DNA from: Phycisphaerales bacterium | GTDB lineage: Bacteria; Planctomycetota; Phycisphaerae; Phycisphaerales; SM1A02 | Length of the DNA: 10,265 nucleotides | Assembly: GCA_020427625.1 (NCBI GenBank) | Contig: JAGQOI010000141.1 | Coordinates: 1 to 10,265 of the forward strand | Direction of reading: 5' to 3' | In this document: piece after piece, positions 5,459-10,265 of the stretch | How the letters are laid out: each line of letters begins with the position of its first letter | Numbering within the stretch: position 1 is the first letter of the stretch | Notes under the pieces: model-generated | Databases searched by the model: none | What the model was told of the DNA's origin: nothing | The model's input: only the letters and a program-made list of their open reading frames with translations | Made by a program: the position numbers and the translations under genes

Positions 5459-7549
5459 GCAGTTGATCTTGACGAGCGGCGCGCTGATGGTGATGTCGCC
5501 CGGCGTGAGCACGATCTTGCTGGCGCCGCACTGGATCGTGATCTTCGTGCCCGCGTCGATCGTGATCTCGTCGGCCTTCATGACGTGCTTGCCGCTCACG
5601 CCGTGGTCCATGTCGCCGCCGACGACGGTCTTCATGTCGCCGCCGACGGCCTGCAACTTGTAGGCGCCCACTTCTTCGAGCATGGCGCCGCCGGTGGACA
5701 CGTTCATCACGGCGCCGACCGTGACCTGGTAGGCCGCGCCGATGGTGAGCATCTTCGCCGCGCCGACGTTCTCCGTCTTCACGGATCCCACCGTGATCGA
5801 CTCGTTCCCCCCCACCTGCTCGGTGCGGTTCGCACCGACGGTGATGGTCTCGTTCGCGCCCACCGTCTCCGTGCGGTTCGCGCCGATGGTGATGGTCTCG
5901 TCGGCGCCCACCTGCTCGGTGCGGTTCGCACCGATGGTGGACTGTTCGTTCGAGCCGACGGACTTCGTCCGGTCCACGCCGACGGAGAGCGTCTCGTGGT
6001 TGCCGATCGTCTCGGCGTTGTCGTGCTTCACGAGGACCGTCCGGTCCTTCTCGGCCTGGACGTAGACGAGCTCGCTGCCCTTCTTGTCGTCGAACTTCAG
6101 CTCGTTGAAGCCGCCGCCGCCCTTGGAGGAGTTCGACTTGAACGTGAACACCGTCGGCTGGGACTTCGGCACGTACGGCGGGTGGTTGTCGCCGTTGTAC
6201 ACGGCGCCCGTCACGATCGGGCGGTCGGGATCGCCTTCGAGGAACTCGACGATCACCTCCTGGTTCACGCGGGGCGTATACAGGCCGCCCCAGTTCGCGC
6301 CCGCGTTCGGCTGCGCCACCCGGATGAAGCACGACGACTTCTGGTCCCGCTCGCCGTAGCGATCCCAGTGGAACTGCACGCGGATCCGGCCGAACTCGTC
6401 GGTGTGGATCTCGTCGCCCTCGCGCCCCACGACGACCGCGGTCTGCGGGCCCTCCACGATCGGGCGAGGCGTGCGGCGCTCGGGCACGAAGACCTGCTTG
6501 TCCGGGATGCAGGTGAAGCGACACCGGTACAGCGGACCGTCGGCGGCATCCGGTCCGGATTCCCACTCGTCGGAGCGCGCGACGTGTGATGCGGACACGA
6601 CGAGATAGCTGCGATTGCGGTCCGCGCGCGGATGTTCCGCGAGTCGGAACAGGTGTCCGGGCGCGAGGCCGCGGACGTCGCCGTGACCGGTCACGAGTTC
6701 CTGGCGGGCCTGGAGTTCGATCATCCTGGTCTCGCCGAGGTGGTTGCCTCGCCCGGCGTCGTAGTACTTGCCGGGATAGTCGAAGATCTCGTGGTGATTG
6801 TGTCCGTGCCCCCGCTGCGTCTCCATCGAGACGCGCATCGCCTTGCCGGGGTTCAGGAAGTCGTAGTCGGTGGTCTCGTAGCGGCACGGCCGCACGACCT
6901 GCGTGACCCGCCACCCGTGAATGCGTTCGTCGAGTCGCGCCGGACGCGCGCCGGTGTCGTCGTACACGACGGTGTCGTACCCGGGAAACGGCGTATGCAG
7001 TCCGGGGCGGTCGCAGAGCACGAGGATGTGTCGATCGGGCTCATGTCGGAAGGAATAGTAGAGGCCCTCCTCCTCCATGAGTCGGCTGACGAAGGCGAAG
7101 TCGGTCTCCCGGTACTGCACGCAGTACTTGCGGGGCGCGTACGTGCGCGACAGGCGCAGTTCGAAGTCGCCGCCGTGCTCCTGAAAGATCGTCTCGATGA
7201 TCTCCAGCGCCGACCGGTTCTGGAAGATGCGGCAGTTCGAGCGATGGCCGAGGAACCAGAGCCACGGCGACACCGTCGCCCGGTACGACGCGTACCGTCC
7301 GTGGTTCGCACGCTGTTCGAAGCGGCTCACGATGCCGTGGAAGTGTCGTTCCGTGCCCCGGCTGGACTCGAGCGACAGTCGGACCGTCGCCGGGAACCCG
7401 AGCACCTCGTCGAAGGCGATGGCGTCGGAGCGGCTGAGCAGATCGAGTTCGAAGGTGAACGGCCGCCCGAGTTCCTCCCGGCCTCGCCATGCCCTGAGTT
7501 GGAACAGGTCCGTTCCCGCCGGCACCGAGACGCCCATCTGACGTGTCAT
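5456..7549 (-). CDS. vgrG: VgrG (TssI) type VI secretion spike protein
   Basis: This 697-residue protein forms the trimeric T6SS spike. The N-terminal gp27-like part begins with FQLRAWRGREELGRPF, and RETDFAFVSRLMEEEGLYY is at about 147-165. The gp5 OB-fold follows, with GDEIHTDEFGRIRVQFHWD at about 378-396. The signature GGLYTPRVNQEVIVEFLEGD and DRPIVTGAVYN lies at about 421-452. From about 465 to the end a repetitive beta-helix forms the needle, including four 16-residue repeats built on TIGANRTE. There is no extra C-terminal effector domain, and the length is normal for the family. The ATG at 7549 has AGGGG 6 bases upstream; a GTG one codon earlier is less well spaced. It is the first gene of the module and is followed 10 bases later by the PAAR gene. 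Confidence 0.96.
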   Translation of the reverse strand: MTRQMGVSVPAGTDLFQLRAWRGREELGRPFTFELDLLSRSDAIAFDEVLGFPATVRLSLESSRGTERHFHGIVSRFEQRANHGRYASYRATVSPWLWFLGHRSNCRIFQNRSALEIIETIFQEHGGDFELRLSRTYAPRKYCVQYRETDFAFVSRLMEEEGLYYSFRHEPDRHILVLCDRPGLHTPFPGYDTVVYDDTGARPARLDERIHGWRVTQVVRPCRYETTDYDFLNPGKAMRVSMETQRGHGHNHHEIFDYPGKYYDAGRGNHLGETRMIELQARQELVTGHGDVRGLAPGHLFRLAEHPRADRNRSYLVVSASHVARSDEWESGPDAADGPLYRCRFTCIPDKQVFVPERRTPRPIVEGPQTAVVVGREGDEIHTDEFGRIRVQFHWDRYGERDQKSSCFIRVAQPNAGANWGGLYTPRVNQEVIVEFLEGDPDRPIVTGAVYNGDNHPPYVPKSQPTVFTFKSNSSKGGGGFNELKFDDKKGSELVYVQAEKDRTVLVKHDNAETIGNHETLSVGVDRTKSVGSNEQSTIGANRTEQVGADETITIGANRTETVGANETITVGANRTEQVGGNESITVGSVKTENVGAAKMLTIGAAYQVTVGAVMNVSTGGAMLEEVGAYKLQAVGGDMKTVVGGDMDHGVSGKHVMKADEITIDAGTKITIQCGASKIVLTPGDITISAPLVKINC
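5768..5959 (-). repeat. Four tandem 48-bp repeats in the vgrG needle
   Basis: Codons 531-594 encode four consecutive 16-residue units. Each begins with VG followed by S, A or G, and continues with a TIGANRTE-like core; the last unit has diverged to TVGSVKTE. The bases repeat as well, with copies of GTGCGGTTCGC seen on the plus strand. Changes in unit number would lengthen or shorten the beta-helical needle in frame. Confidence 0.85.
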
Positions 7550-7683
7550 CACGCACCCCTGTTCTGCGACATCCCGGAGTCCCCCGCCGCACCATGTTCA
7601 TTGTCACAACAGAAAGACGCCGCGGCCACCCGGCGGCGCGCCTCGTCGACGATATCAACCACCCTGCATATCAATCGGGGGGA
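7550..7683 (-). promoter_or_regulatory. Putative control region upstream of the T6SS module
   Basis: This gap between vgrG and repeat R4 carries no gene. On the minus strand it holds two copies of TTGATAT spaced 16 bases start to start (plus 7652-7658 and 7668-7674), a 9-base palindrome TTGTGACAA further downstream, and the AGGGG ribosome binding site (7556-7560) 6 bases before the vgrG ATG. The direct repeat could be an operator or part of a promoter. No clear -35/-10 pair or sigma-54 site was seen. Confidence 0.4.
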
Positions 7684-7827
7684 TGCACCACCGAGGCACC
7701 GAGTCACGGAGCAGATCATCCGGATTCGGAAGGCGGCGCGGGATGCGCCCGGTCGGCCGATCGTCGCCGACACACGATCCGAAACCATTGCGTCACCCTC
7801 CGTGATCTCCGCGCCTCCGTGGTGAAC
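7684..7827. repeat. Hairpin repeat copy R4 (diverged)
   Basis: This is a full-length copy in the same orientation as R2 and R3, with left arm TGCACCACCGAGGCACCGAG and right arm ending CGCGCCTCCGTGGTGAAC. The body keeps the inner pair (ATTCGGA against ATCCGAA) and the CGACACACGATCCGAA motif but differs from R2 and R3 at many positions, so it is an older or separate insertion. It is followed by the same linker type, AACCATCCGAACGGAG. Confidence 0.82.
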
Positions 7828-7860
7828 CATCCGAACGGAGCGCACCACCGAGGCGCGGAG
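7807..7860. terminator. 18-bp stem hairpin after wbpA, made from R4 and R5 arms
   Basis: CTCCGCGCCTCCGTGGTG (7807-7824) and CACCACCGAGGCGCGGAG (7843-7860) pair at 17 of 18 positions around an 18-base loop. It starts 7 bases past the wbpA stop codon. No U tract follows, so it would act as a stabilising or factor-dependent 3' end rather than a classic intrinsic terminator. It separates the polysaccharide gene from the T6SS module. Confidence 0.5.
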
Positions 7861-7866
7861 TCGGAG
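7840..7866. repeat. Hairpin repeat half copy R5 at the end of wbpA
   Basis: This is a left arm only (CACCACCGAGGCGCGGAG at 7843-7860), stopping just before the wbpA stop codon. It is the start of a second tandem unit after R4 that was truncated or never completed. Confidence 0.72.
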
Positions 7867-7867
7867 G

Positions 7868-9232
7868 TCAGGCCTTGACGATCGGCGCGGCCGCGTTCGG
7901 GGCGTGCTTCGCCATCGCGTTGCGGGTGTCGACGATGAGGCGGGCGTGAGCGCCGAGCATCTCGTAGTCGACCGCGGCATGATCGGTGACGATGAGCACG
8001 ACGTCGTGGGCCCGGACGACATCGGGCGTGAGGGTGACGGAGTCCAGCGTGATGTGATGCTTGCGCATGTGGGGGAACGATGTCACGTGGGGATCGTGGT
8101 AGGCGACGATCGCGCCGCCGCCGTGCAGCATCTCGATGATCTCGGCGGCGGGACTCTCGCGGATGTCGTCGATGTTGGGCTTGTAGGCGATGCCCATGAC
8201 GAGGATCTTCGCGCCGCGCAGGGAGCGTTCGCGTTCGTTGAGGGCGCTGACGAGTTGTCCGACGACGTAGGTCGGCATCTGCTTGTTGATCTCGCCGGCG
8301 AGTTCGATGAACTTCGTCGTGCGCCCGATCGCCTTCGCCTTCCACGTGAGATAGAACGGATCGATCGGGATGCAGTGTCCGCCCAGGCCGGGTCCGGGAT
8401 AGAAGGGCTGGAATCCGAACGGCTTGGTGGACGCGGCATCGATGACCTCCCACACGTCGATGTCCATGTCGCGGAGGAGGATCTTCATCTCGTTCACCAT
8501 CGCGATGTTCACGGCGCGATAGATGTTCTCAAGCAGTTTCGCGGACTCGGCGACCTCGGCCGAACTCACGGCGTGCACCTGGTTGATGACGCGGGTGTAG
8601 AAGCGGGTCGCGAGGTCGCCGCTCACGGCGTCGACGCCGCCGACGAGCTTCGGGATCGACGCGGTGCTGAATCCCTCGCGTCCCGGATCCTCGCGCTCGG
8701 GACTGTAGGCGACGAAGAAGTCGACCCCCGCCCGCAGGCCGCCGGCTTCGAGGATGGGCAGCATCTCGTCGCGGGTCGTGCCGGGATAGGTCGTGGACTC
8801 GAGGACGACGAGCTGACCTTCGCGCAGGATCTCGGCGACCATGCGGGTCGAGTCGAGGACGAAGCTGAGATCGGGCTCGTTGTGACGTCCGAGGGGCGTC
8901 GGCACGCAGAGCAGGATGATGTCCGCCTCGGCGAGCAGCGCGGGATCGGCGGTCGGCGTGAAGCGGTCGGACGCGGCGAGGGTCTTCACGAGGTCCGCGC
9001 CGAGGTGCTTGAGGTAGGTCTGGCCGGCGTTCAACTGGTCGACCTTGGTCTGGTCGGTGTCGTAGCCGATCGCGCGGTAGCCGTGCTCGTGCACCGCACG
9101 CACGAGGGGCAGGCCGACGTAGCCGAGCCCGACGACGCCGACGACGGCCGTCGCCTGTTCGATCTTCTCCCGCAGACGGGTCGCCGCCGGGCTTTCGGTC
9201 ATGAGAGTGCTGTTCGCGGTGTTCGTCATCAT
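7868..9232 (-). CDS. wbpA: UDP-N-acetyl-D-glucosamine 6-dehydrogenase (WbpA-type)
   Basis: This is a 454-residue cytoplasmic NAD-dependent enzyme that oxidises UDP-GlcNAc to UDP-GlcNAcA, a precursor of O-antigen or capsule sugars. The Rossmann motif VGVVGLGYVGLP lies at 31-42, LESTTYPGTT at 144-153 and YSPEREDPG at 176-184. AKLLENIYRAVNIA (231-244) carries the conserved lysine, and GPGLGGHCIPIDPFYLTWK (280-298) carries the catalytic cysteine C287. YKPNIDDIRESP (350-361) opens the C-terminal UDP-binding domain. The overall match to Pseudomonas WbpA, as I remember it, is close along the whole length, which favours UDP-GlcNAc over UDP-glucose as substrate. The start is taken at the ATG at 9232; ATGs at 9229 and 9202 are possible, no strong ribosome binding site is seen, and the first 15 residues look unstructured. 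No other sugar genes lie in the window. Confidence 0.92.
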   Translation of the reverse strand: MMTNTANSTLMTESPAATRLREKIEQATAVVGVVGLGYVGLPLVRAVHEHGYRAIGYDTDQTKVDQLNAGQTYLKHLGADLVKTLAASDRFTPTADPALLAEADIILLCVPTPLGRHNEPDLSFVLDSTRMVAEILREGQLVVLESTTYPGTTRDEMLPILEAGGLRAGVDFFVAYSPEREDPGREGFSTASIPKLVGGVDAVSGDLATRFYTRVINQVHAVSSAEVAESAKLLENIYRAVNIAMVNEMKILLRDMDIDVWEVIDAASTKPFGFQPFYPGPGLGGHCIPIDPFYLTWKAKAIGRTTKFIELAGEINKQMPTYVVGQLVSALNERERSLRGAKILVMGIAYKPNIDDIRESPAAEIIEMLHGGGAIVAYHDPHVTSFPHMRKHHITLDSVTLTPDVVRAHDVVLIVTDHAAVDYEMLGAHARLIVDTRNAMAKHAPNAAAPIVKA

Positions 9233-9411
9233 GGAAGTCGCTTCGAGGGACGGGTTCGCCGTCTTCTCCCTGTCTCGGGCGGTGCGCCCGCGTGGTGCCA
9301 TTCGAGTCATCGTCGTTCCGGTCCGCCTCCGATCGGGACCGTCGCGATGCACGTCCGTGGTCGATCCTTCTCTCTGCGTCCCGTCGGCATCGTCCGACGG
9401 GCGCGTCGCGG
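9233..9411. other. Intergenic space with a small hairpin
   Basis: These 179 bases between the E2 gene and wbpA hold no supported gene. An 8-bp perfect stem, CCCGTCGG (9380-9387) and CCGACGGG (9394-9401), with a 6-base loop lies about 10 bases after the E2 stop. It could end the E2 transcript, although no U tract follows. The wbpA promoter is expected here, but no convincing elements were recognised. Confidence 0.5.
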
Positions 9412-10265
9412 TCAGCCGATGCCGAGCAGCGTCGACGGATGCTCCAGCAGGCCGACGACCGTGTTCAGGAAGCGGGCGCCCTCCGCGCCGTCGACGACCC
9501 GGTGGTCGCACGACAAGCTCAGCGGGAGCACCTTGCCGGCGTAGAAGGCGCCGTCGCGGGTGAGCACCTGCTCGTAGACCCGCCCGGCCGCGAGAATCGC
9601 GACCTCCGGATAGTTGATGATCGGCGTCGCGAAGCGGCCGCCGTAACTGCCGACGTTGGAGATCGTGAACGTCCCGCCCATGAGACGCTCGCGCGGGATC
9701 GTCCGGTCGCGGCTCGCGCTCGCGACCTCGCGCACCGCGTCCGCGAGCTGCGCCAGGCCGAGCCGGTCGGCGTTCGGAATGACCGGCACCATCAGCCCGT
9801 GATCCGTGTCCACCGCGCACCCGAGGTTGATCACGCCCTTCACGTGGATCATCTCGTTCGCATCGTCCACGATCGCGTTGAGGGCCGGGTGCGATCGCAG
9901 CGCGCGGCAGACGGCGGTCATCACGAACGGCAGGAAACTCAACTTCTGCCCGAGCACCCCGGCATACTCGCGACGCTTGCGGTCCAGGGCCGTGACGTCC
10001 GCCTCGTCCACCACCGTGAAGTGCACGGCCGTCGAGACGGAGTGATGCAGGGCCTGGGCGATCTTCCGACGCACGCCGCGGAAGGGAATCGTCTCCGACG
10101 TGCCGTTCGCGTCGACCGCGACCGGCGTCGGCATGGGGGCGGGCATCGACGCCGGCGCGCGGCGGGCAGACGTCGCCGCTCCCGCGGAGGGCGCCCCGGT
10201 TGCGCCCGACCCGGCGCCGGAGGCGTAGGCCTGGACGTCGGAGGCGGTGACCCGTCCGCCGCGCC
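9412..10265 (-). CDS. 2-oxoacid dehydrogenase complex E2 (dihydrolipoamide acyltransferase), 5' end outside window
   Basis: This is the C-terminal part of the E2 core enzyme, which moves acyl groups from lipoyl arms to CoA. At the window edge the frame reads RGGRVTASDVQAYA, the end of the peripheral E3/E1-binding domain. An Ala/Gly/Pro-rich linker follows, then the catalytic domain. That domain starts at about IPFRGVRRKIAQALHHS and contains HFTVVDEADVTAL, GTFTISNVGSYGG and the active-site motif CDHRVVDGAEGARFLN with its His and Asp. An ATG at 10146 lies inside the linker and is not the true start, because the binding domain continues in frame upstream. The lipoyl domain must lie beyond the window. 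Whether it serves pyruvate or branched-chain oxoacids cannot be decided; the E1 and E3 genes would be expected upstream. Confidence 0.94.
   Translation of the reverse strand, partial: RGGRVTASDVQAYASGAGSGATGAPSAGAATSARRAPASMPAPMPTPVAVDANGTSETIPFRGVRRKIAQALHHSVSTAVHFTVVDEADVTALDRKRREYAGVLGQKLSFLPFVMTAVCRALRSHPALNAIVDDANEMIHVKGVINLGCAVDTDHGLMVPVIPNADRLGLAQLADAVREVASASRDRTIPRERLMGGTFTISNVGSYGGRFATPIINYPEVAILAAGRVYEQVLTRDGAFYAGKVLPLSLSCDHRVVDGAEGARFLNTVVGLLEHPSTLLGIG

Noticed and set aside
5321..6589. Long plus-strand open frame opposite vgrG and PAAR
   Set aside because: It is the antisense shadow of an unmistakable VgrG; its composition is biased and no motif is present.
7904..9544. Long plus-strand open frame (546 residues) opposite wbpA
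   Set aside because: It is antisense to a gene with a full set of dehydrogenase motifs; high GC keeps the opposite frame open, and the translation is low-complexity D, G, V and R.
9233..9820. Upstream extension of wbpA to 9820
   Set aside because: The extension overlaps the E2 catalytic domain in another frame and reads as arginine/glycine noise; WbpA proteins start near the Rossmann motif.
10144..10146. ATG at 10146 as the E2 start
   Set aside because: Peripheral-binding-domain residues RGGRVTASDVQAYA continue in frame upstream to the window edge, so the gene is simply truncated by the window.

Overview
The window is GC-rich bacterial DNA in which every supported gene is read from the minus strand. 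No taxonomic marker gene is present. The composition, together with hairpin repeats whose arms read CACCACGGAGGCACGGAGG, suggests a planctomycete (Phycisphaerae-like) or a similar high-GC environmental bacterium; this is inference from memory of such genomes.

Layout in plus coordinates. Positions 1-83 hold the end of an insertion sequence with the first ten codons of an IS3-type transposase. A metallo-beta-lactamase-fold hydrolase (143-1015) follows, with hairpin repeats at both ends; the repeat at its 3' end (R1) encodes its C-terminal tail and stop codon. Two near-identical tandem copies of the repeat (R2 and R3) fill 1042-1337. Next comes a secreted DUF4139-like protein (1363-2940). Its start is preceded by a perfect Shine-Dalgarno sequence and by an unusual cluster of poly-C tracts on the coding strand.

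The centre (3011-7549) is a compact type VI secretion (T6SS) effector module. Read in the direction of transcription it is: VgrG spike, PAAR tip, DUF4123 loading chaperone, a small helical protein, a short effector with a hydrophobic N-terminus and an unrecognised C-terminal toxin-like domain, and an Imm42-like immunity protein. Four of the five junctions are short overlaps and the fifth is a 10-base gap, so the six proteins are probably made as one set. VgrG and PAAR would form the puncturing tip, the DUF4123 protein would load the effector onto it, and the last gene would protect the producer. The toxin and immunity genes look richer in A and T than the delivery genes, as expected of an exchanged cargo. 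No structural T6SS genes lie in the window.

Upstream of vgrG (7550-7867) there is a putative control region with a direct repeat, then a diverged copy of the hairpin repeat (R4) and a half copy (R5) that abuts the stop codon of the next gene. The right end carries a WbpA-type UDP-GlcNAc 6-dehydrogenase (7868-9232) for surface polysaccharide precursors. The window closes with the C-terminal two thirds or so of a 2-oxoacid dehydrogenase E2 acyltransferase (9412-10265), whose 5' end lies outside.
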